Of a DNA stretch of 64,000 nt, positions 9,433 through 20,100 are shown one piece after another. The DNA comes from Larimichthys crocea (taxonomy: Eukaryota; Chordata; Actinopteri; Sciaenidae): assembly GCF_000972845.2 (NCBI RefSeq), contig NC_040029.1, forward strand, positions 1,475,192-1,539,191. The letters run 5' to 3'. Position numbers and translations under genes: made by a program. The stretch's first letter is position 1; the number at the start of each line of letters is the position of its first letter. A model generated the notes under the pieces. The model did no database searches and was not told where the DNA came from. It saw only the letters and a program-made list of their open reading frames with translations.

Positions 9433-11749
9433 CTCATGCACCATCAAAAAAATCTGATTTTAAGTGGCATCTTGCGATATGCGCACTGTCTGCAGCAGTC
9501 AGTTAATTCTGAGCAGGTCTTAGTGATTAAACGTGTCTTATTTTGAAGGTTTTTACTCCGTCAGCCTGTCAGGAGAAACTTTTAGTCTTATGATGTTTTG
9601 TTAACGTGCCCCAGGATATGAACTTCACTACTTGTTCATGTTTTTCACCTTCACAGCGTTCAGCCTGGACACGTGCAGGATCATGATCGCGATGCTCGAC
9701 GTATCCTTTTGTGTACGACGAGGGCGAAGTTGGAAATAACTCCTCGACGTCACTCATTGTTGAAATATGTTTACAGTAGGTGCAGCCGTGAAACCAGGTT
9801 AACCAGCCGCTCGCAGTCATTATTCATGCAGTTATTAAAGCTTAACCAGGCCCTCAACAGAGAGACTTCACAGGTAAGATGGGCTTCAGCGAGTTCAAGG
9901 ATCTGTTCACGGCTCTGAACGGCTGGAAGCAGAACTTCATGATGTACGACCAGGACAGGAGCGGGACCGTGGAACCTCACGAGATGACGCAGGCCATCAA
10001 CGCCATGGGTGAGAGTTTGATGGATGTTTAATATGATGTTAATGTTAATCAGACGCTTCATTAGACTCTGATTGGTGTGATCTGTCTCTGACTCCTCATC
10101 CTCTGAGAGGACATCTCACTCAGCACATCATCTACTGTACAACAGCTTCGTAATTACTCTGGATGTTTGAGGCTGATGTTAATATTTTAGCTCAAGAAAT
10201 ATGATAACAAGACCAGCCGATACGTTTCCTCACAGCCCGGCATTGCCTCCACCTGTCCACTAGGTGTCCCTGTCTCTTGAGATACTTTTTTACAGAAACA
10301 TTTTGATAAAAGAATAGGAATGTGATCGGGATCAGGGCTGCAAAGGGGTGAAACATTTCCAGAAACCCTCCATGGGAAGTTAAGCTGGGGAATGCTGGAA
10401 ATATTCCAAATCAGAAACTTGCCATGGGAATTAATGGGAGTTAACTGGAAATTGGGGGTCATTTAAACAAACTGTGTCGTATCAAAACATAAATATAAAC
10501 ATTTTATTTTGTCATAAGCAGACATGCAAAATAATACAAGTTAAAAAAATAACATTTCAACAATTTATTTAGATTTGTAATTAAACCTTTTGAGTTTGAA
10601 TTATTTTATTGAACAATGAATTCTTTGACAAGTTCCCTTGTAAGGGCCAACCTTCACGGCTTATTCCCATAAATTCCCACAGATATATTTATTTTTTCCA
10701 TATAATTAGAAGTGTGCTGTTAGTTGATGTCCGTCCAGTCTGATAGCTGAGCTCGACACGATGTCAGTTTGTGCAGAAATACTGCTTAAAATGACAAAAC
10801 CTTTGCCTTTGTCATTAAATTGGACCCATCCCAGTGTTACCAAATCCAAATGTAATCATCTTGTAGTACTGCTGTTGTAATATTGTTCCTTCCCTTCAGT
10901 CTTGTGTATTTTTAGAGCTTTACCGTCATGTGAAGTTGCTCTTTTGACCCACTTCGACAGGAAACAGTGTCTGTCTCAAACATTTTGTTTCCTCTCCTCT
11001 CTCTGTATCAGGCTACCGCGTCAGTCCTCAGGCTCTGAACGCCATCATCAAGCGTTACAACAAAGGAGGAAGGATCTTCTTTGACGACTACGTGGCCTGC
11101 TGTGTCAAACTGCGAGCTCTCACAGGTAACCCAAACGCAGATCCAGGATCCGCTCTAGATCAAAAAAAAAAAAAAAAAGACCTGACACGTTCAGCGAGCA
11201 GCCACTCGTGTGCAGAGTCGTGCTCTTAATGTTGGCTGACAGAGAAATTGCTTCGGGTTTCATCCCGCCTGTAATCCCCGTTGTTATCTCTGAAGAGCCG
11301 TGACATTCTGCTCGGCTCCGCGCACAAATCTGTGTCACGAGGTGTCGTGAAATGAGCTTTATTGAAATCGTGACCCTTCACTGCTGTGAGCGTTTACTCT
11401 TCCTGTTACAGACAACTTCAGGCGGAGAGATACCATGCAGCAGGGATCTGTCAACTTCCAGTATGATGACGTAAGTCCCAGTTTATGTAGCCTCAGTGAT
11501 TTCCTAAGGAGGTACAGTTGCAATCAGAATTATTCAACCCCCTATTGCAAATTAGGTTTATTGGTAAAACGGGTTGAATCATTTTGATTGCAGCTGTATG
11601 TCAGGCTTGAACGTGCCGTGTGTTTCAGCACACACAAAGCGTGTGAAACAACTTGTAGCTTCCTGTGGGTTGATGTGAAAAACGACTCTGTGGTTGACGC
11701 TCTCCCTCTCCGTCTCCCCCAGTTCATCCTCTGCACAATGGCCATCTAA
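5978..11749 (+). CDS. gca: Grancalcin, penta-EF-hand calcium-binding protein, 8 coding exons
   Basis: Spliced coding exons are 5978-6001, 7843-8094, 8773-8842, 9657-9700, 9861-10008, 11012-11125, 11412-11470 and 11723-11749. They total 738 nt, giving 245 residues and TAA, with every intron GT-AG and every phase compatible. The protein is a Gly/Met/Pro-rich N-terminus (1-92) followed by five EF-hands. EF2 (loop D130-E141) and EF3 (D160-E171) have full canonical loops; EF5 is the C-terminal dimerisation hand typical of the family. It resembles grancalcin more than sorcin because of [20 protein letters not shown] and the final TMAI. Human grancalcin is about 217 residues, so the extra length lies in the N-terminal repeat. 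In mammals it is a cytosolic protein that moves to membranes with calcium in leukocytes; that role in fish is inferred. It is convergent with kcnh7. Confidence 0.95.
6103..6386. repeat. Compound CA / CATA / TA / TG microsatellite in gca intron 1
   Basis: A long (AC)n run from about 6105, then (CATA)n to about 6195, then (AC)n again to about 6222. After a 70-base spacer comes a TGTG/TATG-rich block from about 6296, then (GT)n and (TA)n to about 6386. The two blocks are roughly complementary, so the region forms a large imperfect inverted repeat of alternating purine-pyrimidine DNA. It begins only about 100 bases after exon 1. Confidence 0.9.
6731..7518. mobile_element. Non-autonomous DNA transposon in gca intron 1, host of a nested copy
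   Basis: The left end TTAAAGCTGCAGTGTGTAGG (from 6731) and the reverse complement of the right end TTAAAGGTCCAGTGTGTAGA (7495-7518) form terminal inverted repeats with few mismatches. This TTAAAG..CAGTGTGTAG terminus is widespread in percomorph genomes, and right-end-like copies are also seen near 56683-56697 and possibly 25365. About 555 bases in its middle belong to another inserted element. I could not identify a convincing target-site duplication, so the superfamily is left open. Confidence 0.7.
6863..7417 (+). mobile_element. PIF/Harbinger-like element with internal deletion, nested in another transposon
   Basis: The ends GGCCCTGTTTACACG and the reverse complement of the right end, AGCTACGTTTACACA, form inverted repeats. 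Both are flanked by TAA (6860-6862 and 7418-7420), the 3-bp duplication usual for PIF/Harbinger. A frame at 7024-7269 encodes the start of a HARBI1-like transposase: [30 protein letters not shown] appears there in two adjoining pieces, followed by MRSPVGV and VACTLYYL. It stops at 7269 and the DDE core is absent, so the copy cannot move by itself. Confidence 0.8.
7843..8094 (+). CDS. gca: gca exon 2 (residues 9-92), Gly/Met/Pro-rich tail
   Basis: The acceptor is TGCCTCAG and the donor GTACGT, phase 0 on both sides. It encodes a low-complexity stretch with repeated GGPM units, then [10 protein letters not shown] and [14 protein letters not shown]. The last part leads into EF1 and matches the corresponding point in sorcin and grancalcin. 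The GGPM run at about 7895-7980 looks like the product of repeat slippage and should vary in length between species. In penta-EF proteins this tail is flexible and helps calcium-dependent membrane or partner binding; that is family knowledge. Confidence 0.93.
8773..8842 (+). CDS. gca: gca exon 3 (EF-hand 1)
   Basis: The acceptor is TGTGCAG and the donor GTAAGT. The exon encodes [18 protein letters not shown] and ends with one base of a Pro codon completed by exon 4. The wording DGE(I/V)[11 protein letters not shown] is a hallmark of sorcin and grancalcin EF1. Confidence 0.95.
9397..9429. repeat. (AAT)n microsatellite in gca intron 3
   Basis: About eleven copies of a TAA/ATA trinucleotide. 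Confidence 0.9.
9657..9700 (+). CDS. gca: gca exon 4 (residues 116-130)
   Basis: A 44-base exon encoding [15 protein letters not shown]; the final Asp is the first ligand of the EF2 loop. The acceptor is TTCACAG. The donor GTATCC is weaker than the others, but the phase and protein match leave little doubt. The following intron is only 160 bases. Confidence 0.92.
9861..10008 (+). CDS. gca: gca exon 5 (EF-hands 2 and 3)
   Basis: The acceptor CCTCAACAG gives a start of [16 protein letters not shown], which finishes the EF2 loop begun in exon 4. EF3 follows with loop [12 protein letters not shown], carrying all usual calcium ligands. The donor is GTGAGA and the exon ends after one base of Gly180. 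An internal CAGGTAAG at 9881-9888 resembles a donor, and the frame shows it is read as coding. Confidence 0.95.
10330..10475. repeat. Unclassified dispersed repeat in gca intron 5
   Basis: The stretch with CCATGGGAAGTTAAGC, GGAATGCTGGAAATATTCC and CCATGGGAATTAATGG resembles a dispersed fish repeat that I have no firm name for. It contains several short palindromes, such as GGAAATATTCC. No protein coding is seen. The remaining 860 bases of intron 5 on both sides are AT-rich and unremarkable. Confidence 0.4.
11012..11125 (+). CDS. gca: gca exon 6 (EF-hand 4)
   Basis: Encodes [17 protein letters not shown] then [17 protein letters not shown]. The [17 protein letters not shown] block is almost invariant in grancalcin and sorcin. 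The EF4 loop is degenerate, as expected for the family. The acceptor is GTATCAG and the donor GTAACC. Confidence 0.95.
11412..11470 (+). CDS. gca: gca exon 7 (start of EF-hand 5)
   Basis: Encodes [20 protein letters not shown]. It contains the RRDT-QQG motif that begins the dimerising fifth EF-hand. The acceptor is TGTTACAG and the donor GTAAGT, phase 0. The palindromic MITE sits 45 bases into the following intron. Confidence 0.94.
11515..11596. mobile_element. 82-bp palindromic Tc1-type MITE in gca intron 7
   Basis: The left arm CAGTTGCAATCAGAATTATT and the reverse complement of the right arm CAGCTGCAATCAAAATGATT, each continuing CAACCC, match at most positions. The element is flanked by TA on both sides (11513-11514 and 11597-11598), the duplication made by Tc1/mariner transposases. 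Almost the whole element can fold back on itself. It is too short to encode protein. Confidence 0.85.
11723..11749 (+). CDS. gca: gca exon 8 (C-terminus and stop)
   Basis: The acceptor is TCCCCCAG. Encodes FILCTMAI then TAA. Mammalian grancalcin ends in TMAI and sorcin in VMSV, which supports the grancalcin call. Confidence 0.93.
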   Translation, partial: FILCTMAI

Positions 11750-12640
11750 GTGCTGCCGCGCGTGCGCGTCCCGCACCACGAGGTCAAGCCGGTTAACAAA
11801 CCAATCAGTTGTGGATTCTGGACCGCTGCCTCACAAAAATGCAAAAAGGGAGGCCAGTATATTAGACTGAGTTGCCATGAGCCGCAACAGGAAAAGTACT
11901 CATCGCTTGTAACGCTTGCCATAATGCTTTAGTCTTGTATGTCACACGGGGACGTGCTGAACGTGTATCACAGTATATATCCACGTTAGAGGAGAATATA
12001 ATAGATTTCAGTGTCTGTTAAGCTCTTATGTGTAGGAGTCTGACTTTCAAAATAAAAGTCAGACAGCGTATTGAATCATTTGAATGTTGTGAACACATGG
12101 AGGCTTTAAGGAAGGGAGCTTTGATAGTTCGAATGGAACCGAACATGAACTGATACTAATAGGATCATCTGACCTGTGAGACACCTATTGTGCCATTATA
12201 ATCTCTGAATGTATGGTCTAATATATTACAATCATTTATATAGATATAACTTAGTAATGGGAGCATCATGATGGATGGATAAGTGTCAGCATATAAAGAT
12301 AACATGTTGATTTGACCTGTACACTGAACTTTTGTTAGAGCTAGTATATTTTTTTTTCTCACATACGCTATTTGTTTTCAGATCTTTGGTGCACTTCTGT
12401 TTTTATAACCGTAGATTCTAGCTGCATATTCGCTCGATGTTTAACTTGATAACAAGCCAAAGTGACTGTGAGCTCTTCTAAATCCACACGGATGTTAAAG
12501 TATTGTCATATATGTTCATATGTTCCAGTTCAAACACAGCCGGGTTTTTGTTTTTTTCCCCCACACATGTAACTTTTCCAATGTCGTGAAAATCATATTT
12601 TGTTACTCACAATAAACACTTTTTAATCAGTATGCATTCT
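11750..12640 (+). other. Probable gca 3' untranslated region
   Basis: AT-rich sequence after the gca stop with poly(A) signals AATAAA at 12051-12056 and 12611-12616. Either could be used, giving a 3'UTR of roughly 320 or 880 bases. No other gene or repeat is recognised within it. Confidence 0.6.
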
Positions 12641-12647
12641 GTTTATT
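12611..12647. terminator. Convergent poly(A) signals of gca (+) and kcnh7 (-)
   Basis: AATAAA on the plus strand at 12611-12616 faces TTTATT (minus-strand AATAAA) at 12642-12647. The first suits the gca transcript; the second could end a long kcnh7 3'UTR. Nearer minus-strand alternatives for kcnh7 are TTTATT at 15196-15201 and 13852-13857. Confidence 0.5.
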
Positions 12648-15600
12648 CATTTATACAATTGCGCATTTTTCCCCCAGACTATTTACACAATATATTTCAT
12701 TTCTTTAAATATAAGTTAAGAACGGAAACATTCAAATTAGCTGTTAAGTGTTGCATTGTATAAAATACAGTGGCAAACATTTAAAAAATGCATAAAAACA
12801 ATTGTGAACAGCACTAGATTTAAAAAGTGACATTTATATCCAGTACAGCAAGTTTTTTTTTTTTAATGTTTTTTTTTTTTCTAATCTCTGTGCAAAAGTT
12901 TGCAAATCCCATGAACGTTCAGCAGACGACCCTTCAGGCGTTTGGACATGTCGAGTTAAAAGGCTTTAGCAACTTTTGTTCTACATCTGTGCTCGAGAAA
13001 GAATCAAAGAAACAACACCCCGCGTTCTGCTGGAAACATCTGGAAAGTAAAGTCCGTCAGCCGATGCATCCCCTTCTCAGCTCTTCTTGAAGATGTCGTC
13101 ACTTCTCTCTCGCTTACAAATCTTTCCACCGGGTGAGTCGGAACAGAATGAATCTCTTTAGGTTTTGAGCGAGTTCAGAGGGAAACGTCGACGTAGAACT
13201 GATATGAAAATCGATGTGCAATATCAAAGACAAACCAACGACAGCGGACAGTAAATGCAGCACGGAGCTTTAAGTGTTGCCTGTCACTGACATCTTGCTT
13301 GCTACATTGAGAGGCTATGCATTGCATTCATCATCATCCCATCAGCAGTCCACACCATTCTAAAAACTACCATCAGGGGTTTGAAAAACAAAGTACATAG
13401 AAAAATAATGGCAAATTAAAGATTTTGGTTTTAGAAAAATAGGTCTAGTCGTTCGTTCTAAATCTCTCTGGGTGAGTTATGTGCTGGAGCTTTAAATCAA
13501 TACGTCACACACGGTTGATTGAGACCTTTTTTATAATTTAGTCGAGTGCAGTCTCCATGCAATACATGAGCTCGTGTGGGTGTTTGTGTCGTGAGGAATC
13601 TAAAATGACTAATTCATTTTTTATTTCTTTTGTCATGCAGTTCAGCCTAAAAACGTTTCAGTACATTTACATCTGTGGCGGTGGAGGAGAAGCGTTTCTG
13701 TTGCATCGGATCGATGTGGTTTGTAAAGGCTAGAGCAGGCTTATAAAGCTAAGGCTATCCAAGGCTGAGCTCTGTCCTCGGCCCAAATTTTTTTTTAATT
13801 TTTTTTTTTTAGATTTTGTTTTTTCTGATGATGCTTTGTGAGTGATCTTTTTTTATTTTATTTACGTAATCGTACTTTAAGAAGATAATGGAAGACCTAA
13901 AGCATGCAACCAAAAACTATCGTGTGTGATAGTCAGAGTTCCCTCCAGCTGTAAAGATGATTCAGGATGTTGCTTCCTGTCTGACAGTCTTACAGTTGCA
14001 GTCAAAAGTTTACATATACTCATATAGGGCGGCATGTAAAGGCAGTTTGGGGTTTTTAATAATTCCTTCAACTTTTTTTAAATGGACTTCCACAAGGTTT
14101 ATCATTGGCGCCATAGAAAATGTCAAGAGCACCAGTGCAAACAATTACAAGCACTGGGCTCAGCAGGGTCTGGAAGAAAACCTCAAACCTTCACCCTCTG
14201 CTGAGAGACTACTGGTCTGCATGGTTGGATGTCACCAAAAAACATGTCGGCCATGCTGGAACAATCGCTGTCCTCAGTCGAGCGAGTGAGAGGCCTGTGT
14301 TTCCAAATCATGAAACTTACATGGACTGTTTGTTTAGCCTTCTGCAGGAGAGGTTTGTGGTCGGAGGAAACAAATATGGAGTTATTTGACCGCCATGACA
14401 AGTATGTGCTGAGAATAATAGAGTAGGATTACCTCAGAGGTAGGGAACCTAAACACATGAGATAGTTTGGTATAGCTAAATCAAGCTGAGGAAGTCTTGC
14501 CACTGAAAATAAAAAATGTAGACTACCCCGAAACTCTAAGCAGCAAAACAACAAATTAGGTTAAACTCTGCTGAGTCGGCCCAGAAGAGTGATTCAAGTG
14601 ACAAGGGCCACAAAAAAAAAGAACTACATCTCCCAGTATTTCTGTCACCGAACAGAAGAAATCATTAAAATCCTCTCACTGCCTCGTCATGGAAACTCCT
14701 CTACATATTGACTGTGACTGCAAATACCCCACGGCCATGCTTGTGTAATATTGATATGATGCAGGTGGTTATATGGTATCTATGTTTTCAAATCTACTAA
14801 ATCCACGAGTTGAAGCATTAATCGTGTTGTCTTGAACATTTACAGTTTTTCCGCTGAAACGCCCTGCGTGAAGGTTGAGCTGTTAAATCCACGTACGTCT
14901 TAAACGACTTCACAACATAAAATGCTGTTGTGTTTTTTTTTTTTTTTTCCCCTTTGCTCGGTTGTACAAAATTATCTCCAGAGCGTAATAAACTCTAGAA
15001 ATATACAAGAGTCTGTTCGTTTCATCATTATTGCTCTCAAAGACTGACAATAGTCTTGTTGTGCTATGGGATGTCCACGCTGCCTCACGCGTTATTGTTA
15101 CATTGTGTTCTGGATTATGCGCTGAATAAGACGTGTTATCATCGACGTTGTGTACAGTAGGCACGCTAAATATACAGACAGACCTCCTTTGTCAGTTTAT
15201 TGTCGTTATCGTTTTCGGAGCTGCTGATAAAAGATGAGCTTCAAAAGCTGCGGAGTGGAATATAGAAATGCCTCGGAGGGAGTTTTCAAGTAGCTTTTGT
15301 CCCCTGCGGAAGAGGGAAGAGTCATAGAAAATGAGACTTGAGAGAGCTACAGTAGTCTGTAAGCATGCCAAGGTCACACCTGATTGCCTGGTGAGTTGCA
15401 GGGTGTGAGGAACATGCACCAGAAAACCAAAAAAAAACCAAAAAAAAAAACCCATGAGAAACAAAAACATGCATATCTCTTTTAGAAAAAGCACATTAGG
15501 TGCCTCGTGTTGCTGGCAGTGTTCTATTTGAAGTATGTACACGGTAGATGATGACTTTACATGTTAATAATATAGTGTATAAATACCTCTGTATAAATGG

Positions 15601-15767
15601 ACTTTATACATCGAAATCAGATAGGTGGAAGGGTGGGGGAGATTTTCCCAAAAGGAATGGAAGAAAGTCTACAGTTTGTTTTCCTTTGCATATTCAGTCT
15701 CTTTCTTAGACCCTGAGTCAAGCTTGAGAGAAGACCGTCCGTCATGTCACGGCGTGCAGAGGGAGGC
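12648..15767 (-). other. kcnh7 3' untranslated region and/or intergenic gap
   Basis: No coding exon is seen. The minus strand downstream of the kcnh7 stop contains several AATAAA signals, so some or all of this may be 3'UTR. It includes T-rich and A-rich runs (about 12850-12880, 13790-13810 and 15428-15450) and a degenerate Tc1-like element at 13993-14500. Confidence 0.5.
13993..14500 (+). mobile_element. Degenerate Tc1-like transposon
   Basis: Begins with CAGTTGCAGTCAAAAGTTTA, the typical end of fish Tc1-like elements, preceded by TA. Broken plus-strand frames further on resemble Tc1 transposase, most clearly GLWSEETNMELFDRHDKYV (about 14354-14410), which matches the motif holding the first catalytic Asp; here that position reads Glu. 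No right-hand terminal repeat was found, and the right limit is approximate. Frames are interrupted, so it is inactive. Confidence 0.7.
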
Positions 15768-16049
15768 CTACTTTCCTGGAAGCCCCGGGTCAGAAACTGG
15801 CCTGTGGAGTCCCAACATTCCTGAGCTGCTGGGGACATCAGGTAGGGAGGCTTGTCGGCCTGAGGGGAACCTCGGTGGCTGTTGGTGGTGTCGCTCTAGA
15901 GAGTCCGCGCTGTTTTGTGTGTGTCTCTGCTCTGTGTCCGTGTCGCTCTCCAGCAGTCCAGCAAACGTCCCGTCTGGAAGAGTCTCTGTGTGCAGGAGGA
16001 CCGGGGAGGTTTCTTTGGATTTGTTCTGGGCCTTTTCTGGGCCAGGGCT
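15768..16049 (-). CDS. kcnh7: kcnh7 exon 16 (C-terminus and stop)
   Basis: Encodes [20 protein letters not shown] at its start and [20 protein letters not shown] then DPGLPGK and TAG at its end. Human KCNH7 ends [15 protein letters not shown]. The middle part is diverged. Acceptor TCCCTTCAG. The phase fits exon 15. Confidence 0.95.
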   Translation of the reverse strand, partial: SPGPEKAQNKSKETSPVLLHTETLPDGTFAGLLESDTDTEQRHTQNSADSLERHHQQPPRFPSGRQASLPDVPSSSGMLGLHRPVSDPGLPGK

Positions 16050-17071
16050 CTGAAGGGAGACAGTGGGCGTCATGAACCATTTGGCAGAGAAACTACAGAC
16101 AGATGCATCAAAGGAAACAGACTACACACCGTACCAATGTCTGTTTAAACTAAGCAAGCCGACTCTTGACACGCTCTAGAAACTGAGCACACTTTAAAGT
16201 ATTTTATGATGGCTCAGTTCTCACAGGTTTCATACTAATACTGAGCCAATGCAACATGCTACTACAAACGTGTGTTTTTACCTCAGAGTGAGTCACAACA
16301 AGCAAAGTATTTTTAGGCTCAAAGTCCTCTTTTTCTCTGGACACTGTTTCCTTGCTGAGTGCTTATAAACTAGCCTGGCTGCATTTTTTGATAGAATAGA
16401 AAACAATTCGGAAAACTCAGCTGTTGCTGCTGTGTGAGAAGATCCTGACACTGTGTCCTGCATGAAGAACTACCTATTTTAATCTGAGCCAAAGTAATCA
16501 TAAAATACTGTAAACTAAAATTTAAAAAGAACAGTGTGAACTCGACTCTCCTCCTCCTCCTCTGGCTCCGTGCTGAAGCAGAGGAAAGTGTACCTGTGGC
16601 AGAGGCGGAGCCTGAGCGAGGCTGAGATCTGTTTGGATGGCAGACACCGGTTGGACCCTGATGGCTGGCCTCTGGTACTCTGGGTTGGAGGTGACGGTGC
16701 TGTAGGCGGGGGGACCGATGGTGGTTTGCCTCTGGAGGAGCTGCAGGATGGCCTGGATGTCTGAGGTCATCTGGGACTCCAGTCTGATGGACAGAGGAAA
16801 TAAAACATGGAATAAAAGTTTGTGGTTATGGACATATTAAGCATTTTTATGATGCTGTGGTGCTGTCAATGTCACACATCAGTGCAGTGTATTACATGTT
16901 GGCAGTGTTGTTGCTTGCACTCGTGTTTCTACTCTATTTGTCGTGTTTCTGCAGTGGCCTGATTTCACCGCGGGGATCAATAATTTCATCTCATCATCAC
17001 ATCGCTTCACTGTCAAGCTCTATAATTAATATGATGACAGCTATTATCTTTCGGCCTACTTTTCCCGGGAA

Positions 17072-17111
<40 letters not shown>

Positions 17112-20100
17112 AGAAATGAACAGTGGGACAGATTTTACATGTCAGCGCTGAAAGACGTCAATGCCCACGAGGGAACAGTCTGAAAATGTATTTAATCTGT
17201 CGAAATATTGAATGTCATGTTTATATACAGCAGTGAGACGCAGGGTTATTATTTTGGGATGGTGGATGGGTGCTTAATACTAATACCAAACACTAGGGGG
17301 AGACTCAAACCTTACAACTGCGGGTGGATTATATGAAATACTGGATTATAGTGCTTCTTCACCAAGAAGATGGATGGAGGATTCTGACATGAGACGTACT
17401 CATATCCTTTAAGTAAAAATACTCAATTACAAGTAAAAGTTCTCCATTGAAATCTCAGGTGAAGAAATATCAGCACACAGTAAGTATTAAAAATGAAGTA
17501 GCGTATCTGCAGGAAGCTGAAGTTCATCTGAACTGCATGAAATGTGCAAAGTAAGTGGCAGCTGCAGTAAAAAGGTAATATTTATCACCTGGAATATACT
17601 TAGAACGTGTGTGGAAGAAAGAAAGAACAGATTAAATATATATTTAACTCACAATAGTTACTGTGATCCTCTTATGTAACTCCGTGAGTAATATTTATGA
17701 AATGGTGCCAGAGGTAAACTTATGAATGGAAGATAAACTTGAGATTTGTAGGACACTTCCTCTATGGCGGATACCAAAATACCGAACACCTGCACTGTGT
17801 GTCATCACCTAATGCAGCAAGTTACATCATGGCGTGGAGAGTCTGAGATTGTGAATCACCTCTTTTCTACTTTTATTTTTTTTTTTAGTCCATCAGCAAA
17901 AAAAAAACGAAAGGAGACACAGAGAGAGCAGGCGGAGGGGAATGCCTCTGTCGCTATGCCAGGTGTCTGTTCCTCCTCAGAGGACACCGAGTGCAAATAA
18001 ACACTTTGTCTGCAGCCTGTTTGTGTAAAATGAGGGTTGGTGGTGCAGTGGCCAGGCCTCCAGCCTCAGGCACATACTTGTCCCCGTCCTCCATAACTGC
18101 ACCGAAACTCTGCAACTTCACCATGACATCCAACATCCCGACCTCAGCGGATGACGTCAAGAGTCTTTGCAATGTGTCTGCATCTCGTGGTGGTGTGTGC
18201 TATAAATAGACGGCCGCTGACTGTCTGCCTCCCCCCCTCATCTGTATCGGTGCACCAGCCGTGAATCACGCGAAGCTGCTCACACAGTCCGCTCTCTGCA
18301 TTAACGCGGCTGCAGCGGGTGTCTGGCCTTAAAATTTCTCTGTGCAAGTTTTTTTAGCCAATTACAGAAGGCAGAACGGTGAGGACGGCCGTGTGGAAAT
18401 GAAGCTGAAGAAAATAAAAAGCCCTTAATGGAAAACTGAGCCAAGCAGGATCCCAAAGGTGTCTTTAGTTATCGAAAGGTCAGGAGCCTCGTCTCTGAAA
18501 GAACACACTTTGTACTTGAGACTAAAGCTCAGAGTTCAAAATTATAATATAGACTCATTTCTATTCATTTCATCAGGACTCCACTTCTAGAACATTGTCA
18601 GACTCACTGTGGACAGTTTAAAAGAAAAAGAAAAAAAGGATCTATATGTTCCTTATCCAAACCTGGCGCCTACATTACCCACAAAGCAACCTGACCCCTG
18701 ACAGTTCCATCTTAGATTCATGTGTGTTATGCTTGTAGCCTCGAGTTTCGAGCCTCAGGGTAAATTTTTGTAACTCCTCACCACTTATTTTGATTCTTTT
18801 TCAAACTTGTAGTCCTCAGCACCAACTGACGATGACTCAAGTGACATCACTCGAGTCACTTTACACAGCTCCCTGAAAGCTTTTTGCACGTATGCTGTGA
18901 ACATAGTCTAATGTGTAAAATCAGAGGGATGTGTGTGAACGGCACATTGAAATGTGACGTGATCCTCATAATATCCTCTGAAACAATGATATGATGAGAT
19001 CTAAGAGAGAGCCAGAGCAGGATTACAGATCACATGTGAAAGTATCATCCTCTCATTGTAGTCTAAGTATCTGAGTGTGATCTCGAGCAGCTGCCAAAAA
19101 GGCCGCTTTAAATGAAGCCTTTTGGTTTCACGTGACAGACGTGCCACTTCCTCTGCACACCTGTTGAGGTGCTGCTGCAGCAGGTCCAGCCGTTGCTCCA
19201 CCTCTCCGTAGGTGAGGTCCGTGTCGCTGTCGTCCTCCCCGCCCGGCGTCTCCTGACACTGGGCCGAGTCCTGCGCGACGTCGTCGGTACGCTGACGCAC
19301 CCACTCCTCTGCGTGGAGCTCTGGAGGGAGAGAGATGTGTGCAAACAGATGTGAACACACACACACACACACACAGGGTAAATGATCTGTGTTATTAGAA
19401 CAGTGCCTCAGGGGAAGCATCTTCCTGCATTGTGCCTTCTCATCATTTAGCTTTTACTAAGCTCTGATGAGCTTACCGCCTCCTGAATCCTAACATCCAT
19501 CCTGCAGTGGAAAACACACATCTGACCCCGGCTGACAGTCACACCCTCTGTGGCACTTTTGTTCCCTTTTCTTTTTAGATTAAACTCACATTCTCTCTAC
19601 GTTTGTTTATAGGAATCAATATCACACTGTCTGGCAGAGATCCTACATGGCTGCAACAGCTGAGTTACGGGATAATACTATCAAATCAACAAGCTGAAGC
19701 AGTTTCCCCCATATCTCAGCGAGGAATCACTTGGCAGTTAAAATATAGGGAGTATGTCTGAGTGTGTGTGTGTGCAGGAGCTTTTGTTCACGCTGGATGA
19801 TTTTACGGTGGTTTAAGCCGACAGCAGCGTGGCTTCTTCCTATGAGGTTATGTGAGGTCGGGCCGCAGACACAAACTGGTGTGTTTGCTCGACGTGTAGC
19901 AGCAGGTGGGTGGTGAAAGTGAGGATTCCTCCCGGAGCTCGCCGGGGATCTCGATCCCAGATGAAGCTCTTTGTGTGGAAGCTGCTCAGTCAAGCCCGCT
20001 GCTCCACAAGAGGATTTTATAGTTCTCTTGACTTGTTTTGTCTGGATAATGCCATAATTGTCACACTAACTGCATACACCACTGAAATCCACTATGTCAG

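Larger units (their letters stand above)
16784..19160 (-). other. kcnh7 intron 14
   Basis: Contains a 37-base A run (17073-17109), a copy of the AAGTAAAAG-type dispersed repeat at about 17400-17530, and a plus-strand CRE/TATA promoter-like block at 18152-18209. No coding exon could be supported. Confidence 0.75.

Noticed and set aside
5978..11749. Calling this gene sorcin (sri)
   Set aside because: The [29 protein letters not shown] and TMAI motifs and the kcnh7 neighbour all fit grancalcin better.
15625..16148. Plus-strand open frames of 66-142 codons
   Set aside because: They are antisense shadows of the last kcnh7 exon; the minus-strand frame matches the family and has proper splice sites.
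17954..18209. Open frames on both strands of about 72 codons in kcnh7 intron 14
   Set aside because: No good acceptor on the minus strand and no family similarity; the promoter-like motifs are a better reason to look at this segment.
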